A DNA stretch of 64,000 nt from JANJTY01 sp038257155 (GTDB taxonomy: Bacteria; Pseudomonadota; Gammaproteobacteria; Xanthomonadales; Xanthomonadaceae). The stretch's first letter is position 1; each line of letters starts with the position of its first letter. Shown here in pieces: positions 17,142 to 26,662 of the stretch. A program made the position numbers and the translations under genes. Location: assembly GCA_038257155.1 (NCBI GenBank), contig JBBSJP010000016.1, positions 30,986-94,985 on the forward strand. Reading direction: 5' to 3'. The notes beneath the pieces are model-generated. The model saw only the letters and a program-made list of their open reading frames with translations, ran no database searches and was not told where the DNA came from.

Positions 17142-17210
17142 GTTGGCTGCCTCGCTGGCCGTTTCCCCGGGCATCACTTTACCCGAAAAGTCGTCGATTG
17201 CGCCCTCTGG

Positions 17211-18008
17211 TTATCGGATTGAGGTGCCGATCCGGCTGAAGTCCACTCCGCCGCCCTTGCCGTCCCAGTTCATCCAGATGAAGAACGCGCGCCCGACCAG
17301 GTGGCGTTCCTCGACAAATCCCCAGAAGCGGCTGTCTTCGCTGTTGTCGCGGTTGTCGCCCATCACGAAGTAGGACCCTTCCGGTACCGTCCAGGCCCCT
17401 TCGGAGCGCGGCATCATGAAACTGACGGGGCGCCGCAGGATCTCGTGCTCGGCCTCACCCAACTGCTCGCGCAGATGCTCGGCGCCGGTCATGTCGCGCC
17501 CGCTGCCTTCACCGATATAGCGACCGATGGGCTCCTGCGCGACTTGCACACCGTTCACGTAGATCACTTTGTTGCGGTAGGCGATCTGGTCACCCGGCAG
17601 CCCAACAACGCGCTTGATGTAGTCCTGTGACGGGTTGACCGGGTACTTGAACACCACCACGTCGCCACGCTCAGGCGTGCCGATGTCGACAAACTTCTTG
17701 TTCAGCACCGGAATACGCAAGCCGTAGGCAAACTTGTTCACCAGGATGAAGTCGCCAACCAGCAGGGTCGGCATCATCGAGCTGGACGGAATGCGGAAGG
17801 GCTCGGCCAGAAACGAACGCAGCAGCAGGATCACGAACAGCACGGGAAAGAACGAGCGGGCGTACTCGACGATGGTCGGCTCGGTCGCCTCACGCCCCTG
17901 TGCGGCGCGCTCGGCACGCGCCTTGGCGAAGACCAGATGGTCGAACAGCCAGATGAAGCCTGAAGCGGCGGTCAGGCTGACAAGAATGGCGGCGAAGTCG
18001 AAGTTCAT
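17211..18008 (-). CDS. lepB: Signal peptidase I
   Basis: 265 aa. Inner-membrane serine protease that removes signal peptides of exported proteins. Two N-terminal membrane segments (about 5-24 and 50-68), then the catalytic Ser in RIPSSSMMPTLLVGD (near residue 76) and the general-base Lys in DYIKRVVGLPGD (near 131). Box E is GDNRDNSEDSRFWG. Order and spacing match Ser/Lys S26A peptidases. It lies between lepA and DUF4845, the standard lepA-lepB arrangement. Confidence 0.96.
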   Translation of the reverse strand: MNFDFAAILVSLTAASGFIWLFDHLVFAKARAERAAQGREATEPTIVEYARSFFPVLFVILLLRSFLAEPFRIPSSSMMPTLLVGDFILVNKFAYGLRIPVLNKKFVDIGTPERGDVVVFKYPVNPSQDYIKRVVGLPGDQIAYRNKVIYVNGVQVAQEPIGRYIGEGSGRDMTGAEHLREQLGEAEHEILRRPVSFMMPRSEGAWTVPEGSYFVMGDNRDNSEDSRFWGFVEERHLVGRAFFIWMNWDGKGGGVDFSRIGTSIR

Positions 18009-18135
18009 GGGCGGCCGGGACGTGAGATTCGGGATTCGAAATTTTCGGGAGCAACAAAGAGGAAGGGAAGCGGCATTGCCGGCCCGCTGCCAATCAGGCC
18101 AGCCGTTGCCGGAATTCTGCTCGCAAGCGAGGAAC

Positions 18136-19926
18136 TCATCGGTCCACCGAAAGCACCGCCAGGAAGGCTTCCTGCGGGATCTCGACGCGACCGACCTGCT
18201 TCATGCGCTTCTTGCCTTCCTTCTGTTTCTCCAGCAGTTTTTTCTTGCGCGTGGCGTCGCCACCGTAGCACTTGGCCAGCACGTTCTTGCGCATTGCCTT
18301 GACCGTGCTGCGCGAAATGATCTGCGCGCCCACCGCAGCCTGGATGGCGACATCGAACATCTGCCTTGGAATCAGCTCGCGCATCTTCTCGCACAGATCC
18401 CGGCCACGGCGGTCGGCCTGGCTGCGGTGCACGATCGAACTCAGCGCATCGACCCGGTCACCGTTGATCAGGGTGTCGACCCGCACGAAGGGGCCTGCAT
18501 CGAAGCGCAGGAAGTGGTAATCGAGCGAGGCATAGCCACGCGACACTGACTTGAGCTTGTCGAAGAAGTCCATCACCACCTCGGCCATCGGCATCTCGTA
18601 GACGATCTGCACCTGGCTGGCGAGGTAGGAAATGCTCTTCTGCACGCCGCGCTTCTCTTCGCACAGCTTGATGACATTGCCGACGTAATCGGGCGGCGTA
18701 AGGACGGTGGCCAGGATTATCGGCTCGCGAATTTCCTCGACCTTGTTGGCGGCCGGCAGCTTGGCCGGGTTGTCGAGCGGCATGATGCTGCCGTCGGTCA
18801 GCAGCAGCTCGTAGACCACGGTGGGCGCGGTGGAAATCAGGTTGAGGTCGTACTCGCGCTCCAGGCGCTCCTGCACGATTTCCATGTGCAGCATGCCGAG
18901 GAAGCCGCAGCGGAAGCCGAAGCCCATCGCCTCGGAGCTTTCCGGCTCGAAATTGAGTGCAGCGTCGTTGAGACGGAGCTTTTCCAGTGCCTCGCGCAGC
19001 GCCGGGTAGTCATCGGCATCGACCGGGAACATGCCCGAGAACACTCTCGGCTGCATTTTCTGGAAACCGGGCAGCGGCTTGGCGGCCGGCTTGGCGGCCG
19101 AGGTCAGGGTGTCACCGACCGGCGCACCGTGCACTTCCTTGATCGCCGCATTGACCCAGCCCACTTCGCCCGCGCCCAACTTGTCGAGCGGCTTGCGCTT
19201 GGGAGTGAACACGCCCACGCCGTCGACCTGGTGTACGCGGCCCGTGGACATGACCAGAATCTTGTCGCCCGGGCGGATCTCGCCCTGCATGACGCGAACC
19301 AGCGATACCACGCCCAGGTAGTTGTCGAACCAGGAATCGATGATCAGCGCCTGCAGGCGATCGGTATCGCCTGGCTTGGGCGGCGGAATCCGCGCCACGA
19401 TGGCTTCCAGCACCTCGATCACGTTGAGACCGGTCTTGGCGCTGATCGCAACGGCATCGGTGGCATCAATGCCGATGACCGCCTCGATCTCCTCCTTGAC
19501 CTTGTCGATGTCGGCCGTGGGCAGATCGATCTTGTTCAGCACGGGCACCACTTCCAGGCCCTGCTCGACTGCGGTGTAGCAATTGGCGACCGACTGGGCT
19601 TCCACGCCCTGCGCGGCATCGACCACCAGCAACGCGCCCTCGCAGGCGGCCAGCGAACGGCTCACTTCATAGCTGAAGTCGACGTGGCCCGGGGTATCGA
19701 TGAAGTTGAGCTGGTAGGTCTGACCATCGCGCGCGGTGTAGGGCAAGGACACCGACTGGGCCTTGATCGTGATGCCGCGCTCGCGCTCGATCGGATTCGA
19801 GTCGAGAACCTGGGCTTCCATCTCGCGATCAGCCAGTCCGCCGCAGATCTGGATGATGCGATCGGCCAGAGTCGACTTGCCGTGATCGACGTGGGCAATG
19901 ATGGAGAAGTTGCGGATGTGCTGCAT
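18136..19926 (-). CDS. lepA: Elongation factor 4 (LepA)
   Basis: 596 aa, the usual size. Ribosome-bound GTPase that affects translation initiation and elongation under stress. G1 AHVDHGKST (residues 10-18), the G2 region ERGITIKAQ, G3 DTPGHVDF and G4 NKIDLP are intact, followed by EF-G-like domains and the LepA-specific C-terminal domain (TVKAMRKNVLAKCYGGD, KKLLEKQKEGKKRMK). The start MQHIRNFSIIAHVDHGKST was chosen over an 11-residue extension. 143 bp of GC-rich sequence with an imperfect inverted repeat (about 20015-20051) separates it from mucD. Confidence 0.97.
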   Translation of the reverse strand: MQHIRNFSIIAHVDHGKSTLADRIIQICGGLADREMEAQVLDSNPIERERGITIKAQSVSLPYTARDGQTYQLNFIDTPGHVDFSYEVSRSLAACEGALLVVDAAQGVEAQSVANCYTAVEQGLEVVPVLNKIDLPTADIDKVKEEIEAVIGIDATDAVAISAKTGLNVIEVLEAIVARIPPPKPGDTDRLQALIIDSWFDNYLGVVSLVRVMQGEIRPGDKILVMSTGRVHQVDGVGVFTPKRKPLDKLGAGEVGWVNAAIKEVHGAPVGDTLTSAAKPAAKPLPGFQKMQPRVFSGMFPVDADDYPALREALEKLRLNDAALNFEPESSEAMGFGFRCGFLGMLHMEIVQERLEREYDLNLISTAPTVVYELLLTDGSIMPLDNPAKLPAANKVEEIREPIILATVLTPPDYVGNVIKLCEEKRGVQKSISYLASQVQIVYEMPMAEVVMDFFDKLKSVSRGYASLDYHFLRFDAGPFVRVDTLINGDRVDALSSIVHRSQADRRGRDLCEKMRELIPRQMFDVAIQAAVGAQIISRSTVKAMRKNVLAKCYGGDATRKKKLLEKQKEGKKRMKQVGRVEIPQEAFLAVLSVDR

Positions 19927-20069
19927 GGAATTCCGATAGCGTCCCGGGGATCGGGCCACAAAAGCCCATCATTATGCCATGTCGCCGGCTGAACCCGTGG
20001 ACGCGAGCCGCTACGCCGGGCGGGCGACCCGAGTCAGGCCGCCCGCCGGAGTACCGCTGGATTCGGCGT

Positions 20070-21497
20070 CTATTCCTCGTCGCGCGGCGTGACGGTGACA
20101 AACTGGCTTGCTTCGCCGCGGCGGACCAGCAGCATCACGGCCTTGCCTTCGCCCGCGCTCTCGACCGCTTGCCTGAATGCTTCGGGTGTTCCCACGGCAC
20201 TGCGCCCCACCATCAGCACGATGTCGCCTGGCTGCAGGCCAGCGCGGCGCGCCGCCATGCCACTGACTCGACTCACCACAACGCCTTCGTCGCGCTTGAG
20301 GTCAATCTGTTCGCGCTGCTCGGCGGTGAGCGATTCGACCGTCATTCCCAGTGCCGTGCCGGTTTCCGCCTGACCGGAAGGTGCCGCGCCGGCCGCGGCC
20401 AGCGCATCGTCGGGCAGTTCGCCCACGGTGACGGTCAGTTCACGCGTCTTGCCATCGCGAAAGATCTTGACCGTCGCCTTGCTGCCCGGGGTGGTGGCGC
20501 CCACCCGCGGCGGCAGGTCTGCAGATCGGGCGATCTCGACACCATTGAATTCCAGGATCACATCGCGGATCTGCATGCCAGCCTTCTGCGCCGCGCTGTC
20601 GGCGGAGAAACCGCTTACCAGCGCGCCACCCGGACGTGGCAGGCCCAGGGTCTGCGCCAGATCACGGGTCACTTCCTGGATATTGACACCCAGTAGGCCA
20701 CGGCTGACGCGCCCCTTGCTCTTGAGCTGCTCGACTGCGTTCATCGCCACTTCGATGGGAATCGCGAAGCTGACGCCCATGAAGCCGCCGGTGTTGGAGA
20801 AGATTTGCGAATTGATTCCCACCACCTCGCCATCAATGTTCATCAGCGGTCCGCCGGAATTGCCGCGGTTGATCGCGACATCGGTCTGGATGAAGGGCAC
20901 GTACTGCTGACTGCGGTCGTAACTCGCGCGGCCGGTGGCGCTGACGATGCCGGCGGTCACCGAGCGATCAAAACCAAAGGGCGATCCGATCGCCACCACC
21001 CACTGACCCGGTCGCAGCTGGTTCGAATTGCCCAGGCGCATCGTGGGAAAACCGCTGCCTTCGAGCTTTAGCAGGGCCACATCGGATTGCGGATCGCTGC
21101 CAACTACCTCGGCCTTGATTTCGCGCCGGTCGGAAAGTCGCACGACGACTTCATCCGCGCCATCAATCACGTGGTGGTTGGTCAGAACATAGCCATCGGC
21201 GGAAATCAGGAAGCCCGAGCCTTGCGAGACCCGGTCGCGGGGCACCGGTGATTGCCCGGGCTGCCCCGGTTCGCCGAAGAAGCGCCGGAAAAACTCGGGC
21301 ATTTCCTCGTCGTCCATCGATGGCTGGCCGCGCCGCATGGCGGCTTCAGCGGTGCGGATCGATTCGATATTGACCACCGCCGGGCTGGTCCGCTCGACCA
21401 GATCGGCAAAGTCCGGCAGGGCCGCCTGCGCCGGACTGAGTACGGTCAGCAGGACGGAAAGGAATCCGGAAACGGCAAGCAGTGCCAGTCGATTCAT
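20070..21497 (-). CDS. mucD: Periplasmic serine endoprotease DegP/MucD
   Basis: 475 aa. Signal peptide (about 1-25), trypsin-like domain with the catalytic triad His in NHHVIDGAD (about 107), Asp in SDVALLKLE (about 137) and Ser in GNSGGPL (about 212), then two PDZ domains (about 250-345 and 370-465). It degrades or chaperones misfolded envelope proteins and, as MucD, restrains sigma-E activation. It is the last gene of the rpoE operon, 15 bp after rseC, with a strong GAGGAG Shine-Dalgarno. Placement in that operon favours MucD over DegS, which lacks the second PDZ. Confidence 0.95.
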   Translation of the reverse strand: MNRLALLAVSGFLSVLLTVLSPAQAALPDFADLVERTSPAVVNIESIRTAEAAMRRGQPSMDDEEMPEFFRRFFGEPGQPGQSPVPRDRVSQGSGFLISADGYVLTNHHVIDGADEVVVRLSDRREIKAEVVGSDPQSDVALLKLEGSGFPTMRLGNSNQLRPGQWVVAIGSPFGFDRSVTAGIVSATGRASYDRSQQYVPFIQTDVAINRGNSGGPLMNIDGEVVGINSQIFSNTGGFMGVSFAIPIEVAMNAVEQLKSKGRVSRGLLGVNIQEVTRDLAQTLGLPRPGGALVSGFSADSAAQKAGMQIRDVILEFNGVEIARSADLPPRVGATTPGSKATVKIFRDGKTRELTVTVGELPDDALAAAGAAPSGQAETGTALGMTVESLTAEQREQIDLKRDEGVVVSRVSGMAARRAGLQPGDIVLMVGRSAVGTPEAFRQAVESAGEGKAVMLLVRRGEASQFVTVTPRDEE

Positions 21498-21512
21498 CGG
21501 GATCAGAACTCC

Positions 21513-21992
21513 TCAGGAATTATGGAGATCGGCCGTGGATTCGGCCGACAGGGTTTCAGGCGGCACCGCATCGGCAGCCTCCCATCTGGATGCAATGGGC
21601 AGAGCCTGCGGTGCAGCGCGTTTCGACCACCGGAACGCCAACGAAGTTCCCGCAACTGCGCCCAGCAAGGTTGCGGCGTTGATGCCGGACTCGAAGACCG
21701 TACCCAGCAGGCAGCCAAGCGCTCCTCCGGCCAGCATGCCGGCCAGGGGCACGCCATAGCCCCACACAGCCGCGCTACGCAGGGCGGATTCATCGAGTGA
21801 CAAACGCCAACGTTCCCCTGTTGCAGGCAAGTCGGGGAAGGCTTCCCGTTGCAAGCATGCGTGCTGCCCATCAACCGCGTCGAGCAATCCGCAGCGCCCA
21901 GCACAGCCGCCGCAACCGCGACAGTCGCCGATCAGACGCACTCCAACCGAGTCGGCCCCGATATCGACGACTTCGATGTCGCGTTCAACCAC
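21513..21992 (-). CDS. rseC: Sigma-E regulator RseC/MucC family protein
   Basis: About 159 aa. An N-terminal cysteine cluster CRGCGGCAGRCG is typical of RseC, where it is thought to hold an Fe-S centre or redox site; two membrane segments follow (about 75-92 and 98-115). RseC modulates sigma-E and, in other bacteria, helps reduce SoxR. I chose the GTG at 21992 because VVERDIEVV aligns with the normal family start and overlaps the rseB stop by 8 bases; a TTG at 22010 is the alternative. It lies between rseB and mucD, as in the Pseudomonas mucABCD order. Confidence 0.85.
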   Translation of the reverse strand: MVERDIEVVDIGADSVGVRLIGDCRGCGGCAGRCGLLDAVDGQHACLQREAFPDLPATGERWRLSLDESALRSAAVWGYGVPLAGMLAGGALGCLLGTVFESGINAATLLGAVAGTSLAFRWSKRAAPQALPIASRWEAADAVPPETLSAESTADLHNS

Positions 21993-22917
21993 CCGGTGCG
22001 CGCAGGTCAACCATGCCCTGCGCCATGCGTTCGACGGTCAGGGCGGGCACTTCGCCCACCACGGTGATGTGGACATTGCCGAGCGCACGCCCGAACAGAC
22101 TCAACGCACCGCGTTGCACGCCGCCGGACAGAGGCTCGATCGCAGCGGCGCGCGGCTCGATGTAGATCGAAACCAGCGCCAGCCCATCACTGTAGACCTG
22201 ATGCTCGGCGCCAGCGCGCTGCGCATCGTGCATCGCGCGCAGCAGCCGGAAACCGGGCGGGAGATCGCGGACCGTCCAGCGCGGGGTTCCGCTTGCCTGC
22301 TCGCCCGGCGTGGCAGTGGGTGTTGAACCATCGGCACAAGCGCCCAGCTCAGCCGCACTGGGTCGATAGCCAAGCTCGATCTGCGCAAAGAGACTCTGCG
22401 AAGCGACACGCGCGTCGCTGCCGAACAGGACGCTGCGCAGCGGCAAGCCGGTTTCCTGCTCCAGCCAGATTCGTTGACCGTAGCGAAAGGCGTCGCGTGG
22501 CTCGATCGTCACGATCTGTGTGGCCAGACCAGCCACCCGGTCCTCGCCCTCCAGCTTCAGCTGGTAGTTCTCGAGCGAGCCGGAATCTGCCGCTGCGCTG
22601 TCCAGGCCGCCTGGCAATCCCGCCACTGGCGTGCTGCCGCCGCGCTGGCAGATGACCCGTCGACCCTCGCGCAGCACTTCTCGCTCGGCGCCATCAAGCG
22701 CGATCAGACGTTCACGCGGCGCGTCGCCACTTGCAGACCGATACACCTGTACGCCATGCATCTGCCCGCCCTGGCTGTAAATCAGCACGCCGCGGTAATC
22801 GGTCCGCTGCAATGCCTGGGTCATGCGCTGCAGCCAGGCTTCGGCGTCTTGCGCCAGGCTCGGGGCGCAGACCAGCAGGCCCGCTGCCAACGCCAGGCAC
22901 CGCATGGCGATATGCAT
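21985..22917 (-). CDS. rseB: Sigma-E regulatory periplasmic protein RseB/MucB
   Basis: 310 aa. Signal peptide (cleavage SLA near residue 22), an N-terminal LolA-like domain (AWLQRMTQALQRTDYRGVLIY is the family opening) and a C-terminal domain (about 210-300). RseB binds the periplasmic part of RseA and shields it from DegS-type cleavage; lipopolysaccharide displaces it. A five-base gap from rseA and overlap with rseC place it in the operon. Length matches MucB (about 316). Confidence 0.93.
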   Translation of the reverse strand: MHIAMRCLALAAGLLVCAPSLAQDAEAWLQRMTQALQRTDYRGVLIYSQGGQMHGVQVYRSASGDAPRERLIALDGAEREVLREGRRVICQRGGSTPVAGLPGGLDSAAADSGSLENYQLKLEGEDRVAGLATQIVTIEPRDAFRYGQRIWLEQETGLPLRSVLFGSDARVASQSLFAQIELGYRPSAAELGACADGSTPTATPGEQASGTPRWTVRDLPPGFRLLRAMHDAQRAGAEHQVYSDGLALVSIYIEPRAAAIEPLSGGVQRGALSLFGRALGNVHITVVGEVPALTVERMAQGMVDLRAPGG

Positions 22918-22922
22918 GGGCG

Positions 22923-23561
22923 TCAGCGCTTGGGCGCGTTGTCAGTCGCGCGGGCCGGAACCTGCGACCAGTCCTGGGCCTGCAACAGATGCACGTAGGG
23001 CACCACCTGCATCGAGCCATTGGATCCGATCACCGCACCGTGACGCACCAGATAGCTGTCGAGGCGAGGATCAACCGGCAGTGCCGGCCCCAGCAGCTGG
23101 GTGCGCACACGGGAGACCGTTTCGGTGGCTGCACCCAGATCCGGACGCAGATCCTCGGCACGCAGCGGCGAAGCCTCCACGATCGCCTCGCCTGCCTGCG
23201 GCAGAGAGGCGATGGGCGGCGCATTGGTACTTCCGTCGCCAGGCTGCACCACGACAAGGGCCAGCATGGCCACCGAGGCGGCTACTGCCAGGCCGGCAGT
23301 CCAGCGCAAAACCGAAGCCATCGGCGAAGCGCCGCGCGGCGTGGCTTCGTTGGCGAGCCGCGCCGCGATGCCTTCGGCAAAGCTGTCAGGCAGCTGATAG
23401 GCGGGCTGGCCGCGCAGGCAGCTGCCGACCAGCTGCCACCGCTGCCAGGCTTCGCGCAGTTCGGCGTCGGAATCAAGGCGCTTCATCAGGAATCGCGCGG
23501 CGTCGCGCTCAAGCTCGCCGTCGATGAAGGCAGAAAGTTGCTCTTGCTGGGGCTGGTTCAT
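22923..23561 (-). CDS. rseA: Anti-sigma-E factor RseA/MucA
   Basis: 212 aa. The N-terminal cytoplasmic anti-sigma domain starts with LSAFIDGELERDAARF (about 9-24) and a Trp-rich helix (EAWQRWQLVGSCL). A single membrane segment at about residues 86-106 (GLAVAASVAMLALVVV) is followed by a periplasmic part that RseB and the site-1 protease would contact. Its start overlaps the rpoE stop by 4 bases (ATGA), giving translational coupling of sigma and anti-sigma factors. The RseP protease that would make the second cut is encoded 17 kb away in this window. Confidence 0.93.
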   Translation of the reverse strand: MNQPQQEQLSAFIDGELERDAARFLMKRLDSDAELREAWQRWQLVGSCLRGQPAYQLPDSFAEGIAARLANEATPRGASPMASVLRWTAGLAVAASVAMLALVVVQPGDGSTNAPPIASLPQAGEAIVEASPLRAEDLRPDLGAATETVSRVRTQLLGPALPVDPRLDSYLVRHGAVIGSNGSMQVVPYVHLLQAQDWSQVPARATDNAPKR

Positions 23562-24151
23562 GGTCTGGCTCGCTGGGTGTCCAACATGGGTCGCAGTTTC
23601 TGGTCGATCGCGTCACGGGCGCGGAAGATGCGCGACCGCACGGTGCCGATCGGGCATTCCATGGCCTCGGCGATCTCCTCGTAGCTGAGCCCGTCGACTT
23701 CCCGCAGGGTGATCGCAGTGCGCAGCTCTTCCGGCAATGCTTCGACCGTCAACATCACGGTTTGTTCAATTTCCTGGCGCATCAATTCATGTTCCGGGGT
23801 ACCGGCATCGCGCAGGTGCACGCCGCTACCAAAATGCACCGCATCCTCGGCGTCGATGTCATCGGTTGGTGGCCGGCGCTTCTGTGCCACCAAGTGGTTC
23901 TTTGCGGTGTTCACCGCGATCTTGTACAGCCAGGTGTAGAACTGACTGTCACCGCGGAAGTTCCCCAGCGCCCGGTACGCGCGGATGAAACTGTCCTGGG
24001 CCACATCCTGGGCTTCGCTCCAGTCGTGGATGTAGCGGGAGATCACGCTCACCAATTTGTGCTGGTACTTGCGCACCAGCAGGTCGAAGGCACGGTTGTC
24101 ACCGGCCTGGACGCGCAGGACAAGGGCCTGATCCGTTTCGTTTTCGCCCAT
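23558..24151 (-). CDS. rpoE: RNA polymerase sigma factor RpoE
   Basis: 197 aa ECF sigma factor. Region 2 carries the core-binding and -10 helices (DVAQDSFIRAYRAL, FYTWLYKIAVNTAKN); region 4 is a helix-turn-helix (LSYEEIAEAMECPIGTVRSRIFRAR, split here as two helices at about 150-175). Very close to E. coli RpoE and Pseudomonas AlgU in layout. It directs envelope stress genes and is first in the rpoE-rseA-rseB-rseC-mucD operon. A sigma-E-type promoter lies about 45 bp upstream of the ATG, indicating positive autoregulation. Confidence 0.97.
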   Translation of the reverse strand: MGENETDQALVLRVQAGDNRAFDLLVRKYQHKLVSVISRYIHDWSEAQDVAQDSFIRAYRALGNFRGDSQFYTWLYKIAVNTAKNHLVAQKRRPPTDDIDAEDAVHFGSGVHLRDAGTPEHELMRQEIEQTVMLTVEALPEELRTAITLREVDGLSYEEIAEAMECPIGTVRSRIFRARDAIDQKLRPMLDTQRARP

Positions 24152-24197
24152 CCGGGCCAGCTCTCCATGTTCGTTGGTAACGGTTCAGGGACCACGA

Positions 24198-24224
24198 CTA
24201 GACCGGCCTCGCAACGGAAAGTTC
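24198..24224 (-). promoter_or_regulatory. Sigma-E-dependent promoter of rpoE
   Basis: On the minus strand, GAACTT (24219-24224) is followed after exactly 16 bp by TCTAG (24198-24202). The known sigma-E/AlgU consensus is GAACTT, 16-17 bp, TCtgA. Start of transcription would fall near 24190, leaving a leader of about 40 nt. Confidence 0.8.
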
Positions 24225-24323
24225 ACACGCCCGTGCAGCAGACACGTACGCTGGCGCATTGACCCTGCCGAAGATCAGCACCGATCATAGCGGCATTGCC
24301 ACGCCTCCCAATCTGGAATTCCC

Positions 24324-26360
24324 ATGTTCGACGGTCTGCGCTTCAACCACTGGTCTCCCGAACTGCGCCCCGATGGTGTGGTGGTTCTTAGCTTCGATCG
24401 CGCCGAGAGCCCGGTGAACACCCTGGCCCAGGTCGTGCTGGACGAACTGGAGCAGATCATCGAGCGCGTGGCGATCGAGAAACCCAAGGGCCTGGTGATT
24501 CGCTCGGCCAAGCCGGCTGGCTTCATCGCCGGGGCCGACATCAAGGAATTCCAGAGCTTTGATGCCAAGGGCACCGTGTTCGATGCCATTCGGCGTGGCC
24601 AACTGGTTTTCCAGAAGCTGGCCGAACTGCCCTGCCCCACGATCGCCGCGATCCATGGCCACTGCATGGGCGGCGGGACCGAGATCGCCCTGGCCTGCCG
24701 CTTCCGCATCGCGTCGAACGATGAATCCACCCGCATCGGCCTGCCGGAAATCAAGCTCGGCATCTATCCCGGATGGGGCGGCAGCGCGCGCCTGCCACAG
24801 CTGGTCGGAACCCCGGCCGCGATGGACATGATGCTGACCGGTCGTACCCTGTCGGCGTCGGCGGCGCGAGCCATCGGCCTGGTCGACAAGGTGACCGAGC
24901 CTGCCCTGTTGCTCGATGCAGCAGTCGAACTGGTCAAGCGCGGAACCACCCGGCCGCTCAAGCAGCGCGCCACGGCGTGGGCGACCAATTGGTGGCTGTC
25001 ACGCCTGATTCTTGCTCCGATGCTGGTCAAACAGGTGTCCCGCAAGGCTCGCAAGGCGCATTACCCCGCACCGTTTGCCCTGATCGAAGCCTGGAAGCGC
25101 AGTGGCGGCCAGGGCATTCATGGCCGGCTGCTGGCCGAAGCCAAGGCGGTTTCCAAACTGGCTACCACCCCGACCGCGCGCAACCTGATCCGCGTGTTCT
25201 TCCTGCAGGAGCGCCTCAAGGGCCTGGGCGGCAAGGATCATGGAATCCAGCGGGTACACGTGATCGGCGCCGGCGTGATGGGCGGCGACATCGCTGCGTG
25301 GAGCGCACTCAAAGGCTTCGATGTGTCCTTGCAGGACCGCGAAATGAAGTACGTGCAACCGGCCCTGGACCGCGCCGGCAAGCTGTTTGAGAAGAAGCTC
25401 AAGCGCGAGGACAAGCGCGCCGCCGCCATCACCCGCCTGAATGCCGACATCGAGGGCGCCAAGGTGGCTGTGGCGGATCTGGTGATCGAAGCGATCTTCG
25501 AGAACCTGGAAGCCAAGCAGGGGCTGTTCGCCAAGGTCGAGGAAACCCTGCCGGCCGGTAGTCTGCTGACTTCCAACACCAGCTCGATTCCGCTGGCTGA
25601 TCTGGCTGCGGGCCTGAAGGATGGAAAACGTTTCGCCGGCCTGCATTTCTTCAATCCAGTCGCAATGATGCCGCTGGTCGAGATCGTCCGGCACGAGGGC
25701 CTGGACCCGGAAACCGAGCGTCGCCTGGCTGCGTTTTGCCGCGCCATCGACAAGCTGCCGGTGCCGGTCGCTGGCAGCCCGGGCTTCCTGGTCAACCGCG
25801 TGCTGTTTCCCTACATGCTCGAAGCCATCACCTGCTACAGCGAAGGCGTGCCGGGGCCGGTGATCGACAAGGCGGCGCTGGCATTCGGCATGCCGATGGG
25901 GCCGATCGAACTGGCCGACACGGTCGGTCTGGACGTGGCCGCCTCGGTCGCCAAGGTCCTGACTCCATTCCTTGGGCTCAGCATTCCCGATGGCCTGGAA
26001 AGCAAGATCGAAGCCGGCAAGCGCGGCCGCAAGGACGGCGAGGGCTTCTACGTGTGGGAGAACGGTCGGGCGAAGAAACCCGAGGTGCCGGCCGACTATC
26101 GCGCACCGGACGATCTGGAGGACCGCCTGATCCTGCCCTTCATCAATGAGGCTGTTGCCTGCCTGCACGAGGGTGTGGTGGGCGATGCCGACCTGCTCGA
26201 CGCGGGCATCATCTTCGGCACCGGCTTTGCACCATTCCGCGGCGGACCGATCAGCCACGCGCGCGCCGCAGGACCCGCCAAATTGAAAGCCCGATTGGAG
26301 CAACTCGCGCAACGTTATGGCGATCGCTTCGCACCGCGTGCGGGATGGGACTCTCTCTAG
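24324..26360 (+). CDS. FadJ/FadB-like enoyl-CoA hydratase / 3-hydroxyacyl-CoA dehydrogenase
   Basis: 678 aa, the alpha subunit of a fatty acid beta-oxidation complex. N-terminal crotonase domain (about 10-200) with the oxyanion-hole sequence FIAGADIKEF and both catalytic glutamates (HCMGGGTEIALACR and GLPEIKLGIYPGWGGSARL). The dehydrogenase domain starts with the NAD loop VHVIGAGVMGGDIA (about 310) and continues through SNTSSIPL and the catalytic His in GLHFFNPVAMMPLVEI, then two C-terminal helical domains. The thiolase beta subunit is not next to it. It is divergent from rpoE with 172 bp between start codons. FadJ versus FadB cannot be decided here. Confidence 0.9.
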   Translation: MFDGLRFNHWSPELRPDGVVVLSFDRAESPVNTLAQVVLDELEQIIERVAIEKPKGLVIRSAKPAGFIAGADIKEFQSFDAKGTVFDAIRRGQLVFQKLAELPCPTIAAIHGHCMGGGTEIALACRFRIASNDESTRIGLPEIKLGIYPGWGGSARLPQLVGTPAAMDMMLTGRTLSASAARAIGLVDKVTEPALLLDAAVELVKRGTTRPLKQRATAWATNWWLSRLILAPMLVKQVSRKARKAHYPAPFALIEAWKRSGGQGIHGRLLAEAKAVSKLATTPTARNLIRVFFLQERLKGLGGKDHGIQRVHVIGAGVMGGDIAAWSALKGFDVSLQDREMKYVQPALDRAGKLFEKKLKREDKRAAAITRLNADIEGAKVAVADLVIEAIFENLEAKQGLFAKVEETLPAGSLLTSNTSSIPLADLAAGLKDGKRFAGLHFFNPVAMMPLVEIVRHEGLDPETERRLAAFCRAIDKLPVPVAGSPGFLVNRVLFPYMLEAITCYSEGVPGPVIDKAALAFGMPMGPIELADTVGLDVAASVAKVLTPFLGLSIPDGLESKIEAGKRGRKDGEGFYVWENGRAKKPEVPADYRAPDDLEDRLILPFINEAVACLHEGVVGDADLLDAGIIFGTGFAPFRGGPISHARAAGPAKLKARLEQLAQRYGDRFAPRAGWDSL

Positions 26361-26662
26361 AGTCGGCGGCATCAGTTCCGATCAGCGGCCAGCCTGCGCC
26401 GCGGCGTCGCAGGCAGTCATTTCGAACGTGTTGGCTGCGCGGTACCCGCGTAGGCCGGATCGTTCTTGCGCAAAAGTTGCCGAGAGGGCTTGCGCGCAAA
26501 ACGTGACCCCGTGCACACTAGCGCCCCGACGTTGTACGTCAGCACCAGACGCAAAACGTCACATTGGGCCGCCGGGTGGCGGCCTTCACCCGAAGAACGA
26601 ATGACGCGGCAGGAAGCGGCGCAGACGATCTTGTGCCAGCGAAACCCAGGAACACTGCCCCC
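26361..26662. other. Intergenic region with three related CAAAA-GT boxes
   Basis: 302 bp. Boxes: GCAAAAGTTGC (26470-26480), GCAAAACGTGAC (26496-26507) and GCAAAACGTCAC (26551-26562), all in the same orientation and upstream of the orphan 142-aa gene. A palindrome GACGTTGTACGTC lies between the last two, and a GC-rich hairpin (GGCCGCC-GGGT-GGCGGCC) follows near 26567-26584. These could be binding sites; no promoter could be fixed. Confidence 0.4.

Noticed and set aside
24999..26372. 457-codon minus-strand frame opposite the fadJ-like gene
   Set aside because: Antisense shadow of a conserved crotonase/dehydrogenase gene; no family features.
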